64,000 nt of DNA from Primorskyibacter flagellatus (GTDB lineage: Bacteria; Pseudomonadota; Alphaproteobacteria; Rhodobacterales; Rhodobacteraceae). The stretch lies in contig NZ_FWYD01000008.1 of assembly GCF_900176485.1 (NCBI RefSeq), positions 56,482 through 120,481 on the forward strand. The letters run 5' to 3'. How positions within the stretch are numbered: position 1 is the first letter of the stretch; every line of letters begins with the position of its first letter. Of the stretch, positions 54,302-63,861 are shown one piece after another. Below the pieces are notes generated by a model that saw nothing but the letters and a program-made list of their open reading frames with translations, was not told where the DNA came from and made no database searches. The translations under genes were made by a program, and so were the position numbers.

Positions 54302-54724
54302 TCAGGCGGATGCCTTGTTGCCTTCGTAGTTGAGCATCCACGGCGTGCCGTATCTGTCGGTGAACATGGCGAAGCGTTCGGCCCAGAAAGTCTCGTCCGG
54401 TGCCATTTCGACGCTCTCCGCATCCTGCGCCAGCGCGCCATAGATGCGGTCGAAGTCCTCGCGAGACGTCGGCGCGATCGAAATGCGAAAGCCCTGCGGC
54501 TTCTCATACATCTCTTCGGTATTGTCGGAGGCCATGACGAACGCACTGCCCAGCGACATGGCCATGTTCATGATCATGTCATCGCCGCCCGGCATGCGGC
54601 TTTCCGGGTCCGGCGCATCGTCGTTCCGGAACACGCCGCTGATCTTGCCCCCGAGAACTTCGGCGTAATGGTTCATCGCCTTAAGGCAGTTGCCCTTGAA
54701 GAAAAGATAGATTGTCGGTTCCAT
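54302..54724 (-). CDS. VOC family protein (PhnB-like), second copy
   Basis: This 140-residue protein starts MEPTIYLFFKGNCLKAMNHY and has EVLGGKISGVFRNDDAP, a MPGGDDMIMNMAMSLGSAF segment and FWAERFAMFTDRYGTPWML. This is the single-domain PhnB/glyoxalase-like family, which dimerises to form a VOC site. Function is unknown. It is flanked by hydrolase and GST genes on the same strand. Confidence 0.87.
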   Translation of the reverse strand: MEPTIYLFFKGNCLKAMNHYAEVLGGKISGVFRNDDAPDPESRMPGGDDMIMNMAMSLGSAFVMASDNTEEMYEKPQGFRISIAPTSREDFDRIYGALAQDAESVEMAPDETFWAERFAMFTDRYGTPWMLNYEGNKASA

Positions 54725-54775
54725 TTCTGCGTTCTCCCCTGTTGTCGAAGTGTTTCTGTCAAGCTCTGCCGTCGC

Positions 54776-55438
54776 TCAAACCTTGGCCCCGGCGTTGAAA
54801 AAGGCGTGCTGCGCCTCGAACGCACGCTTGAAGGCGGGCCGCGCTTCGGCACGCGCAACGAACGCGGCGAGATTGGGGAATTCTTCAAGCAATCCAGAAC
54901 CACCCAACCGGCGCAGCACATCAACCGTCATCAGATCGCCGGCGCTGAACTGACCATCCAGCCAGTCGGCATTGCCAAGGCGGCGGGACAGGTCGGTCAG
55001 CTTTGCGCGTATTCGATCCTCGACCAAGCGGAGGCGCTGTTCGAACCAGCTTTCGTCCCGTTCGCGATAGAGGACCACTTCCCGCTCGACGATCACCGGC
55101 TCGACGCTGCTGAGGGCGGCAAACATCCAGTTAATTGCACGCACGCGCGCGTTGGTTTCAGAGGGGAGCAGACCTTCACAACGACTTGCGATGTGGAACA
55201 CGATCGCCCCCGTTTCGAAGAGCGCAAGCCCGCCCTCCTCACAAGTTGGGATCTGACCGAACGGATGGATCGCCCGATGAGCGGGTTCCTTCATCGCCGC
55301 GAATGAGACCGGGCGGACATTGTAGGACTGACCGACCTCCTCCAGCGCCCAACGCACACGCATGTCGCGCGCCAGGCCGCGCCCGCCATCGGGCGAGCGT
55401 TGGAAAGCGGTGATGGTGGGTTTGGATTTGAAAGCCAT
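54776..55438 (-). CDS. Glutathione S-transferase family protein
   Basis: This 220-residue protein has an N-terminal GST domain (FQRSPDGGRGLARDMRVRWA, HPFGQIPTCEEGGLALFETG, with the Pro and the Glu-Thr/Ser glutathione contacts) and a helical C-terminal domain (WLDGQFSAGDLMTVDVLRRL). The ATG overlaps the stop of the wrecked tetR (TGATG), so the original regulator and GST were translationally coupled. First intact gene of the seven-gene run. Confidence 0.9.
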   Translation of the reverse strand: MAFKSKPTITAFQRSPDGGRGLARDMRVRWALEEVGQSYNVRPVSFAAMKEPAHRAIHPFGQIPTCEEGGLALFETGAIVFHIASRCEGLLPSETNARVRAINWMFAALSSVEPVIVEREVVLYRERDESWFEQRLRLVEDRIRAKLTDLSRRLGNADWLDGQFSAGDLMTVDVLRRLGGSGLLEEFPNLAAFVARAEARPAFKRAFEAQHAFFNAGAKV

Positions 55439-55665
55439 CAGAAGCGCTCCGTTTTGCTTCCTGTCGCGAAAAGCAGTTCAATGTCGCGTTTGAGATGATC
55501 GAAACTGTCGCGCACGATTTCGCGGGTGCCTTGGCGAGTATGAAGGCACCCTGCAGCACCGCCTGAGTGTGGGCGACGAGACTGGCGGAGGTCAAGCCGA
55601 CTATGATCCCCGCGCCTTCGTCGCCGCTTCGATTTCGCATTCGGTTTTGCAGCCCGACTGGGCAT
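55438..55665 (-). pseudogene. Remnant of a TetR/AcrR-family repressor
   Basis: The start (MPSRAAKPNAKSK behind AAGGAG) is typical of TetR proteins. The frame then shifts to EAATKAR, most of the gene is missing, and a second frame gives SLVAHTQAVLQGAFILAKA, followed by a third with REIVRDSFDHLKRDIELLFA. These are the first and last parts of a TetR C-terminal domain family. No helix-turn-helix remains, so no repressor can be made. An IS3-type element lies upstream. Confidence 0.75.
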
Positions 55666-55693
55666 TTTCCGTCTCCTTGCTCAAATTAAAAAT

Positions 55694-55707
55694 ACCAACC
55701 AGTTGGT
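55694..55707. promoter_or_regulatory. Orphan TetR-type operator
   Basis: ACCAAC-CA-GTTGGT is an inverted repeat 29 bases upstream of the tetR remnant start, the usual position for autorepression. The cognate repressor is destroyed, so the operon is probably unregulated by it. Confidence 0.6.
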
Positions 55708-55868
55708 CTGCTGTCAATGCAGATAGCCATGTACCGTTCCCGAGATCAATTGCCCGGGTTGATCTGGAGCAAAACTGACACGGGCTCAACAGTGCAGCAG
55801 CCGCTTGCCCTTCGGCGTCCACGAAACCGGCAGCAGGCCAATGCAGGAGCTGCCCTGCCACTGAACTT

Positions 55869-56867
<999 letters not shown>

Positions 56868-56917
56868 GCTCCATCCTACTCATGAGTTGGAGCCTCCGGC
56901 AAACCCGGCGCGGTTCA

Positions 56918-57354
56918 GCATTGTCGATCGGCCGCAGCTACCGCGCTTCAAAGCCTATACCGACTATGACAACTATGTTGGCGTCGGGACCTGGACAAAG
57001 ATTGCCCTCAACAACACCGAGTATAACGATCAGGGCTGTTTTGATGCCGGTACCAACCGGTTCACCGCTCCGGTCGACGGCACACATCTGTTCGGCGCAA
57101 CGCTGCTCTTCAAGGTCAATTCCAGCACCTCGGCGCGGATGCGCGGGCGGCTCGTGCTGAACGGCAGCACGGAAATCCGGGGCTCCTTCGGCGAGAGCTC
57201 CGCCACCCATGTTTCGCTGGCCACCGCGATCTGGCTGCAAACCATGGTGCCGCTGAGCGCAGGCGACACCGTCGAGCTGCAGGGGTTTTTCCGCGCGCAG
57301 GATGGGTATTTCGCGGTCGAGCACACGTCCTTCTGGGGCACAAAGATCGGCTGA
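56918..57354 (+). CDS. Phage fibre/C1q-like domain protein, 5'-truncated
   Basis: About 145 residues of the C-terminal part of a phage structural protein. YTDYDNYVGVGTWTKIAL, FTAPVDGTHLFGATLLFKV, and AGDTVELQGFFRAQDGYFAV have the jelly-roll pattern of C1q/TNF-like head or tail fibre tips. The 5' part is lost at the right end of the IS3 element (56917), and no start codon with a ribosome-binding site remains. It is followed by the lysis genes, which is a usual prophage order. Confidence 0.7.
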
Positions 57355-57390
57355 GGGACGCATGAGGATCGATCATCGAAGGACATCATC

Positions 57391-57672
57391 ATGACAGAAC
57401 GTAATTCCCTCGTGCAGGAGGTTGGCGCGGCCTTGCGCGATCACGGCGTCACCGCCGCCATCACGGCGCTGATCGGTGGCACCATCGCCCTGCTGGCCGC
57501 CGTTTCGCGCAGGGCGTTCACCAATGACGCGATGCTGTCACGGCTGGACCGCGAGCTTCTGGCCGAGCGCGGCCGCGTCGACCGCCAGCGCGCCGAGGAC
57601 CGCAAGGGCGATGCCGACCGGCTGGAGCGGATAGAGACTGATATCCGCGCCATGCGCAACCTGATGTTCTAG
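57391..57672 (+). CDS. Small phage membrane protein, holin-like
   Basis: This 93-residue protein has one hydrophobic segment at about residues 20-40 (VTAAITALIGGTIALLAAVS) and a highly charged coiled-coil C-terminus (LDRELLAERGRVDRQRAEDR). Its place between fibre and endolysin genes suggests a holin or accessory lysis protein. No family was recognised with confidence. Confidence 0.6.
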   Translation: MTERNSLVQEVGAALRDHGVTAAITALIGGTIALLAAVSRRAFTNDAMLSRLDRELLAERGRVDRQRAEDRKGDADRLERIETDIRAMRNLMF

Positions 57673-57770
57673 GCCTTCCAGCGCGGCCGCAGCGACTGAC
57701 CGGCGAAAACACCAACGAATCTGCCATCCACCCCGCCCAAGAGGCGGGTTTTGCATTTCTGGAGACCGAC

Positions 57771-58445
57771 ATGCCAACCACGACCTATGCCCATTTCCGC
57801 GACGTGCCCGACAGCGCCTGGCGCTGGCCCAGTTTTTCGCCCGCCGAGATCGCCTGCCGCGGCACCGGTGCGATTAAGATCAACACCGAAGCCATGGACA
57901 TGCTGCAGACCCTGCGCAACCGGCTCGGCAAACCGCTGATCGTGCGCTCGGCCTATCGCAGCCCCGCCCACAATCGCGCCGTGGGCGGAGCGCCGCGCTC
58001 AAAGCACATGCTCGGGACAGCGTTTGATATCGCGATGTCGAACCATGACCCGGCCACGTTTGCCAAGGCTGCCCGAGACGTGGGTTTTCTGGGTTTCGGC
58101 ACCTATCCCCGCTCCGGCTTCATGCACATCGATCTCGGGCCCGCACGGACCTGGGGCGAGCCGTTCCCCGCACGCCCCACGTCCTTCGTGGCCGAGGTGC
58201 CGCCCGCCCGCGAGGTTCTGGCCGACAGCCGCACCCTGAAAGGCGGCGGCGCGGCCGGGGTGGCGACCATCGGCGCGGCAGGGGTCGAGGTCGCACAGGA
58301 TGTCCTAAATGAGACCCAATCCGCGATCCTGCCGCTGGTGCCCTTCCTCGACACCCTGCGCTGGGTGTTCATCGCCGTGGCCCTGATCGGCATCGCCGTT
58401 GCGATCCATGCCCGGATCGATGACTGGAAGCGAGGCCAGAGGTGA
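57771..58445 (+). CDS. Phage endolysin, peptidase M15 family, with C-terminal membrane anchor
   Basis: This 224-residue protein has an M15A peptidase domain (about residues 20-140): FSPAEIACRGTGAIKINTEA, RSAYRSPAHNRAVGGAPRSK, the zinc-site HMLGTAFDIAM and MHIDLGPARTWG (HxD). It cleaves peptidoglycan cross-links. Near the C-terminus a hydrophobic segment (WVFIAVALIGIAVAIHA) could anchor it to the membrane, unlike a simple soluble endolysin. Its stop overlaps the next start (TGATG). Confidence 0.85.
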   Translation: MPTTTYAHFRDVPDSAWRWPSFSPAEIACRGTGAIKINTEAMDMLQTLRNRLGKPLIVRSAYRSPAHNRAVGGAPRSKHMLGTAFDIAMSNHDPATFAKAARDVGFLGFGTYPRSGFMHIDLGPARTWGEPFPARPTSFVAEVPPAREVLADSRTLKGGGAAGVATIGAAGVEVAQDVLNETQSAILPLVPFLDTLRWVFIAVALIGIAVAIHARIDDWKRGQR

Positions 58446-58696
58446 TGGGCTGGATCGCCGCGATCCTCGCCAGCGGACCGGCGCGCAAGGCGCTGGGCCT
58501 GCTTTTGGCCACCACCACCATCGCCCTGTTCCTGCTGAACCTGCGCGGCGCCGGTGAACGCGCCGGGCGGCTTGCCGAGCGTTTGCAAACATCGGAGAAG
58601 ACACATGAAATTCAGCGCCAGATGCTCGAGGCCGCCAGTCGCCGCCCTGCTGATCGCGATGCTCTCACTCAGCGCCTGCACGACGGGCGGTTTTGA
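58445..58696 (+). CDS. Rz-like inner-membrane spanin (i-spanin) candidate
   Basis: This 83-residue protein has an N-terminal membrane segment (ALGLLLATTTIALFLLNLRG) and a charged helical C-terminus (RLQTSEKTHEIQRQMLEAAS). Position after the endolysin, length and topology match i-spanins. A lipoprotein frame begins inside it at 58605, as in nested Rz/Rz1 pairs. No sequence motif proves it. Confidence 0.65.
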   Translation: MGWIAAILASGPARKALGLLLATTTIALFLLNLRGAGERAGRLAERLQTSEKTHEIQRQMLEAASRRPADRDALTQRLHDGRF

Positions 58697-58848
58697 CGCG
58701 CGCGCCATGTCCGCCCGCGGTGCCCTACAGCGCCGCCGACCAGGCGCGCGCCGCTGCCGAGGTGGCCGCCCTGCCAAAGAGCGCGGTCGTGGTCCGGATG
58801 CTCAGCGACTACGCCGTGATGCGCGATCATGCGCGGGCGTGCAGGTGA
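58605..58848 (+). pseudogene. Rz1-like outer-membrane lipoprotein (o-spanin), nested and frameshifted
   Basis: ATG 58605 (GGAG upstream) starts MKFSARCSRPPVAALLIAML, and LSLSAC is a good lipobox. After about 28 residues the expected Pro-rich tail (APCPPAVPYSAADQARAAA, ending MRDHARACR with stop at 58846) is found one frame over. Switching frames between about 58670 and 58695 would give a normal o-spanin. As written the lipoprotein runs into an unrelated frame. Confidence 0.55.
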
Positions 58849-59297
58849 AAAGGGGCCGGGAAATTGTCTGCGGGAAGCGCCTGACGCCTCGACCGCAACG
58901 TCATGCCCAGCCCGTTTCACCGATTCCTGTTTCAAAGAACGGCAGCGAGTCGCTGCGCGGACATGATGGCATGCGACCACGTCCTTTGTCGCGCGCGGAA
59001 ATGGGCACAATTGTGCACCTCTGGCGGAACGAGAGTGGTGCTTGGCTATTCTGTGATCGCCCATTGATTGGGGCAGTTACCGACCCTCGCTGCGCCAAAC
59101 ACCAAGGTCTGCTGAGCGGACTTTCTGGCCCTTCGCTGCAAGTGCGGCTCTGTCCGGTTCGGCGAGCTGTTCAACAAACAGTCGTTTTAGGAAAACGGAC
59201 CGGCAGAGATCAGTTCCGTTATAAATAGTGTTGTGATCACTTTTGATTCAAAGTCGGTTCAGTTACAGATATGAAAATGTAGTTTAAGGGGGCGAGA
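58849..59297. other. Intergenic stretch at the prophage edge
   Basis: 449 bases with no supported gene on either strand. Composition falls from GC-rich to AT-rich toward 59300, marking the boundary with the leucine-rich-repeat gene. No attachment-site repeat or tRNA fragment was recognised. Confidence 0.5.
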
Positions 59298-60980
59298 ATG
59301 TTGAAGTTGTGGGTGAGCCTCCAGATGTTTTTGACGTTCTTCGCCGCAGGCACCGCATTTTCTGAAACCGCCATTTATAAGCGAGGGGATACCCCGTATA
59401 TTTGCAACGATCAGTCCCCTTTCACCAACTTGCGCCGCGGCCCCAGTGCAAGAGACTATCCAACTGTAGCAACCTTACCCAACAGCCTGCGTGTCAGAAG
59501 CCTATACCCAGCCTATACACCCGAAGGCTACGTCTATTATTCGATAGCTATTGGTGGCCCGGAACAGGACGATATTCGGTATGGCTTTGTCCATCAGGAT
59601 GTCTTGCACCAGACCTGTACTCTTGCACCAGTTTACAGCCCCGAAATTATGAAGCTGGCAGATGAAGTTGGCCGCGCCAATGGGGACCACGCGCGCCAGC
59701 GGGTACTTGAGGCCAATGCAAATTATGATGGTAGCGTTCTTTATCTTAACCATATTCCAGATTTATCCGAGATTTCAGCGCTGTCGACAGAAGTCGGGCT
59801 TGAGTATCTTGATCTCAGCAACACAGAAATTCGTTCTATTTATACGCTAGCGAAGCTGCCCGAGCTTAGTTTTCTTGATTTGAGCAATACCAAAATAACC
59901 CATATTGATCCGCTTGCGGAGCTAAGCAAGTTAGAGACGCTGAGCTTGTATCAAGCGAATGTAAGTTACCTTCCTTCAATGGCGGGCTTAACCGCACTTC
60001 GGACCCTCAATCTTTACGGAACAGGTATTGTAGATATCAGCCCGCTCGCAGAGGTCCCCCGACTGACGACGCTGAACCTTAACCGCTCGCAAGTTACCGA
60101 CCTGTCCGTTCTATCAAGCCTTGGTAATCTACGAAGCCTGTCATTGAACGGCTTGAGCATTATGGATTATAGTCCTGTATCAAGTCTGAAATCGTTACGT
60201 TTTCTGTCATTGACTGGCTGGCATGGCAATGGCGCGAGCGAGTTCCTTCGAAGTCTTGATCTCGCGTTTCTAAATGGTTTGGGCGCACTTAAATCGCTTG
60301 AAATAGACATCATCGGTGACGCTGATATTTCTACAATCGGCAATTTGTCGTCGCTGACGCAGCTTTCGGTCAATGGGTCGGATATTCGCGATATTTCACC
60401 GCTGGCGAAACTGACGCGGTTGACCGAGCTTACGGTCACAACCAATCTGGTGGATGATTATGGCGTACTTGCACCGCTTACGTCGCTAGAGTCCCTGAAT
60501 ATCTACGGCGATGGCAAAAATGATCTAAGTGCGTTGACGGATATGAATGTCCTTAACTCTCTCACTATGGATGCTGTGAACACCGATAGTATTGCACCGC
60601 TCGCCCAGTTTCCGGCACTGCGCAGGCTTGTATTATTTGACGCTGCGTTTGATGATTATGCGCCGTTTTTACGCATGAGCGGCCTTGAAACGCTCCAGTT
60701 GACCGACTCGAACCTAGCCGACACATCGGTTCTAAAAAACCTCGCCTCTTTGACGTATCTGAATCTAAGTCAATCGCCGATCTCTAGTGTTGCCGGTCTG
60801 GCGGATTTGACATCTTTGCAAACACTTTACCTCGCTGACACCGAAGTTCAGGATCTATCGCCCTTGGCCAATTTAGTAAATTTGCGACTTCTTGGGATAC
60901 GTAATACTCTAATCGACAGCCTTGCCCCGATTCAAACCCTGATAGACCATGGGCTGGAAATTAGAGGCTTGGACAAATAG
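59298..60980 (+). CDS. Secreted internalin-like leucine-rich-repeat protein with SH3-like domain
   Basis: This 560-residue protein has a signal peptide at about residues 1-22 (FLTFFAAGTAFS). Residues 27-105 resemble a bacterial SH3 domain (FTNLRRGPSARDYPTVATLP). From about residue 145 onward there are roughly 17 leucine-rich repeats of about 22 residues with the internalin pattern (LEYLDLSNTEIRSIYTLAKL, LSFLDLSNTKITHIDPLAEL). No anchor motif follows; the chain ends IRGLDK. Codon use and GC are below those of neighbours, suggesting transfer. It is probably exported to the periplasm or outside and binds a protein or glycan partner. Confidence 0.8.
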   Translation: MLKLWVSLQMFLTFFAAGTAFSETAIYKRGDTPYICNDQSPFTNLRRGPSARDYPTVATLPNSLRVRSLYPAYTPEGYVYYSIAIGGPEQDDIRYGFVHQDVLHQTCTLAPVYSPEIMKLADEVGRANGDHARQRVLEANANYDGSVLYLNHIPDLSEISALSTEVGLEYLDLSNTEIRSIYTLAKLPELSFLDLSNTKITHIDPLAELSKLETLSLYQANVSYLPSMAGLTALRTLNLYGTGIVDISPLAEVPRLTTLNLNRSQVTDLSVLSSLGNLRSLSLNGLSIMDYSPVSSLKSLRFLSLTGWHGNGASEFLRSLDLAFLNGLGALKSLEIDIIGDADISTIGNLSSLTQLSVNGSDIRDISPLAKLTRLTELTVTTNLVDDYGVLAPLTSLESLNIYGDGKNDLSALTDMNVLNSLTMDAVNTDSIAPLAQFPALRRLVLFDAAFDDYAPFLRMSGLETLQLTDSNLADTSVLKNLASLTYLNLSQSPISSVAGLADLTSLQTLYLADTEVQDLSPLANLVNLRLLGIRNTLIDSLAPIQTLIDHGLEIRGLDK

Positions 60981-61033
60981 GATTTAATAGAATCGTAGAC
61001 CCAGTAGAATTGCGTAATGGGGAAGGCTGGGAA

Positions 61034-61255
61034 GTGCTAAAGTTGTTCATCGTGTTAAGTTTGGTTTGTCTGGTCGTTCATGGGCATTTTGCTTTCCAAA
61101 GCTGGGTCGAAAGTATGCCATTTACGGATTCATGGGCATATTACCGAAACTACCACCCGGTTAGGCATAGCATTTTGATAATGTTAAGATGGGGGTCTTT
61201 GGGAGCATCTTTGCTCACTGGCGCGTTGCTCATTGTAAGGGCAGCATTCAGATAG
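61034..61255 (+). CDS. Small membrane protein, unknown
   Basis: This 73-residue protein has two hydrophobic segments, VLKLFIVLSLVCLVVHGHFA at the start and SLGASLLTGALLIVRAAFR at the end. A TTG at 61010 would add 8 residues; GTG 61034 has GGGGAAGG upstream and is preferred. It follows the repeat protein by 53 bases and shares its low GC, so the two may be co-transferred. No family was recognised. Confidence 0.5.
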   Translation: MLKLFIVLSLVCLVVHGHFAFQSWVESMPFTDSWAYYRNYHPVRHSILIMLRWGSLGASLLTGALLIVRAAFR

Positions 61256-61610
61256 CCCCATTCCGACATAAACCCGTTTCGTTTTTGAAACATGCTGTCT
61301 GTAATGCTGACAAAACAGTTTGTCGTCAGGCGTCCCATGGAATGAAACATTCTGTGCCTGCCCTGCCAATACTGCCCGTGCGCCTTAATATTCCAGCGGG
61401 GCCAATTTCTTGAGATTCTAAGCGCGAATTTTCGCCAAATAGAGAATTTTTATATGGAAAAAATTGTTTGGAAATAAAACCTTACGGCGCGTGGATAAAG
61501 TGAGATCATACCTATCAACAAAGACGTTTCTATCCGTACTGCGGACCTTTGTCAGCGTTCAAAACGGTGGCTTTTGGAACGCTCCAGAGCGCCCTTCACC
61601 CGAATAAACT
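61256..61610. other. AT-rich intergenic stretch
   Basis: 355 bases with stops in all frames at short intervals. No gene, repeat or clear terminator was found. Confidence 0.5.
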
Positions 61611-62018
61611 TCACCATCCATGTTGAGCCAAAACATCTTGTTTACAGCGATCATAGTTACTATTGCGTTCTGCCTCTTCAGCAGCATCCTTAGGCCTTGT
61701 CGGAGGTGAATTGTACAAAACACAATACTGATGTGCATCCAACTTAATGTCATTAATCGCACATGACTTCACATCCCGTGCAGACGTCAACTGATCGTTC
61801 CTCGAACAGCTTTCACGATAGTATGCCAATCGTTCCTCAGCATCAGCATCCCAAAGAAACCAAGACGGACCACCAACTCGATCGGGGTCCGGAGTATTGC
61901 TACCACCGCAATAACCAGTTGGATTGTAACAGCCTAGGAGGTTCGATGTACTTGAACATGACACCGCTCCGAACCCTAGGGTAATAACCGCAATTCCAAT
62001 CCAGATAGTCTTGCGCAT
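61611..62018 (-). CDS. Cys-rich predicted lipoprotein, unknown
   Basis: This 135-residue protein has an N-terminal hydrophobic segment and lipobox-like FGAVSC, giving lipid-modified Cys21. The mature part is small and unusually rich in Cys for a secreted protein of this length (GCYNPTGYCGG, RESCSRN, VKSCAIN, YCVLYN, YDRCKQ), suggesting disulfides. No family was recognised. It is transcribed opposite to its neighbours and shares the lower GC of the 59-62 kb segment. Confidence 0.6.
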   Translation of the reverse strand: MRKTIWIGIAVITLGFGAVSCSSTSNLLGCYNPTGYCGGSNTPDPDRVGGPSWFLWDADAEERLAYYRESCSRNDQLTSARDVKSCAINDIKLDAHQYCVLYNSPPTRPKDAAEEAERNSNYDRCKQDVLAQHGW

Positions 62019-62589
62019 AAATTAAGCGTCCCATGTTCGGCTCTACCATAAGTGGTGTTCAGTGTCAGAGGCTGATCTATGTCATATTATAAGCGTTCAC
62101 GGAGCTCGTTAAAAGGCTTCTTTGATCGTTCCAAAAACGCTCGATATTGGTGAAAACATCAGGCGTTGATTGGGCTGTTTAGGCTGTTGCACATTAATGC
62201 CATGTTGCGCCCAATAACTGCTCTTATTGGACACGGCCGCGCCCGACAAGCCCCGGCGGAAAGACGTGTTTTGACTGGCGCAAAGCGCCATACGCAATTA
62301 CGCATGGACGCCGTGAGACACCCGAAAACAGATGATACAATCGCGCCCCGAACCAGCGGATTTTGCCGCGCTTTTTCAAGCTATGCGCTTTAATTTGCGC
62401 GGCCCCTCCAAACGGACGGGGCGAAGGGGGCGGCGCCCATGCGATCATCGCCGCAAAAGGCGCGTCAACGGGGGACATGCCGCCACCGCCGCTGGAGCAC
62501 ACCGGCGGCGTCTTTGCTCCCGTCTGCAACGTCGCGGAACCCGCGCTGCGCAAAGTCCTCACGACCGGCCAGCATCACAGGAGCATCCC
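62019..62589. other. Gene-free stretch upstream of the PKD-like protein gene
   Basis: 571 bases. Composition changes from AT-rich (to about 62200) to GC-rich. Short inverted repeats such as GGCGC-AAA-GCGCC (near 62277-62290) exist, but no supported gene or regulator site was seen. It should contain the promoter of the gene at 62590. Confidence 0.5.
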
Positions 62590-63861
62590 ATGAAACAGCA
62601 ACACCGCAAACCGGCCCGGACACTTGCCATGGCGCTTGCGCTGTCGTCTCTGACAACCTTGGCGCAGGCGCAGGAGGGCGACGGAACCGTCATCAATCCC
62701 GCGCTGGCGCAGGAGGCCGTCATGGAAATCCTGCCCGCCATCCCCGCCGATTTGGGCCTGTCGCCGGAGGACTATGTTTTCGGCAATGATCATACCGGGA
62801 ATTTGCGATCGGTGCATGTGCTGATCGGGCCGGACGGACATATGATGCCAAACGAGGCGTGGCGCCTCATCCATCCCGCGCAATGCCGCAAACAGGCGCG
62901 TGAGACGTTCGAGGCGGTGCAGATCCTGACATTCGAGATCCTGCGCGCCACCGAAACCCTTAATGGCCTGACGCGCCATCAGTATTACGCCAACGCGCGG
63001 CTGTCCGATATTGATGTCGGTCCTGAAAAACGTGTGATGGCGCGCAGATCGTCTACCGGCGGCTCGACCGTCGGACGGTATCCCACGGGCAGTGGCGGCA
63101 AGCTGTCGCTGGCCGATTACGATGCGCTGGTCCCGGCATTCCGGGATGCGATGCAGAACCTCGGCATTGATTTCGGGACACCAGGCGATGGCTGCGGCGA
63201 TATTCGCCTGACTCATCTTTATGGGGCAAAGGTGGATCAGGAATTCGGATTTCTTGCCGGTTATCAGAACGAATCGGTGCCGAACATGACCTATAAATGG
63301 GATTTCGGCGGCGCGGGCGGACATGGCGACCAGATCGGGCGCCATGTCTACCCCGCCAAGGGTACCTATACCGTGACCGTTCATATCGGCGGCGAAGGCG
63401 TGCGCGAAGGCAGCGCCAGCATTGCCGTCGCCGTGGACGACGGCCCGATCCAGCCCAAGGACGGCACCTGGGCAATCAGCCTCGTCAACCACGAAACGGA
63501 AGGCTGCGCCCCCAAGATTGTCAGCGGCATCGAAAAGGCCATGGCCAGCATGTTCGGCAATGAAAAGCGCGAGACCCTGAAATTTGCCACGCCGTTCCAC
63601 CCCGAACCCCTGATGAAACACGCCGAGAAACTGGACTGGGCACAGCGCGGGATGAATACTTGGGACACGGTGGTTGCGGACAAATCGGGCAGCGCCATGA
63701 AACAGAAGGTGGTCCTGACGGCCGAAGTCCTGTCGGAGACACGGATCAAGGAGGTCATGGACCAAGAAATCATCATGTCGGCAAAAATCGCCAAGCTGCT
63801 GGAAGGAGCCGAACGCTGCCTTGCCGTCGGCACCTATGACTTGACATGGGTCGGCCCGTGA
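62590..63861 (+). CDS. Secreted protein with PKD-like domain, unknown
   Basis: This 423-residue protein starts MKQQHRKPARTLAMALALSS, with a signal peptide to about residue 27 (LTTLAQAQ). A PKD-like strand pattern is seen at about residues 230-285 (MTYKWDFGGAGGHGDQIGRH, then VYPAKGTYTVTVHIGGEG), the WDFGdG...Y...GtYtVt motif. The region before it has conserved Cys and His of unknown use. PKD domains mediate surface or polysaccharide contact. The ATG at 62590 follows CAGGAG. The remaining 139 bases to the window end show no supported gene. Confidence 0.7.
   Translation: MKQQHRKPARTLAMALALSSLTTLAQAQEGDGTVINPALAQEAVMEILPAIPADLGLSPEDYVFGNDHTGNLRSVHVLIGPDGHMMPNEAWRLIHPAQCRKQARETFEAVQILTFEILRATETLNGLTRHQYYANARLSDIDVGPEKRVMARRSSTGGSTVGRYPTGSGGKLSLADYDALVPAFRDAMQNLGIDFGTPGDGCGDIRLTHLYGAKVDQEFGFLAGYQNESVPNMTYKWDFGGAGGHGDQIGRHVYPAKGTYTVTVHIGGEGVREGSASIAVAVDDGPIQPKDGTWAISLVNHETEGCAPKIVSGIEKAMASMFGNEKRETLKFATPFHPEPLMKHAEKLDWAQRGMNTWDTVVADKSGSAMKQKVVLTAEVLSETRIKEVMDQEIIMSAKIAKLLEGAERCLAVGTYDLTWVGP

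Noticed and set aside
56918..58848. Part of a gene transfer agent cluster
   Set aside because: The genes look like fibre, holin-like, endolysin and spanins; no GTA head or tail genes are present.
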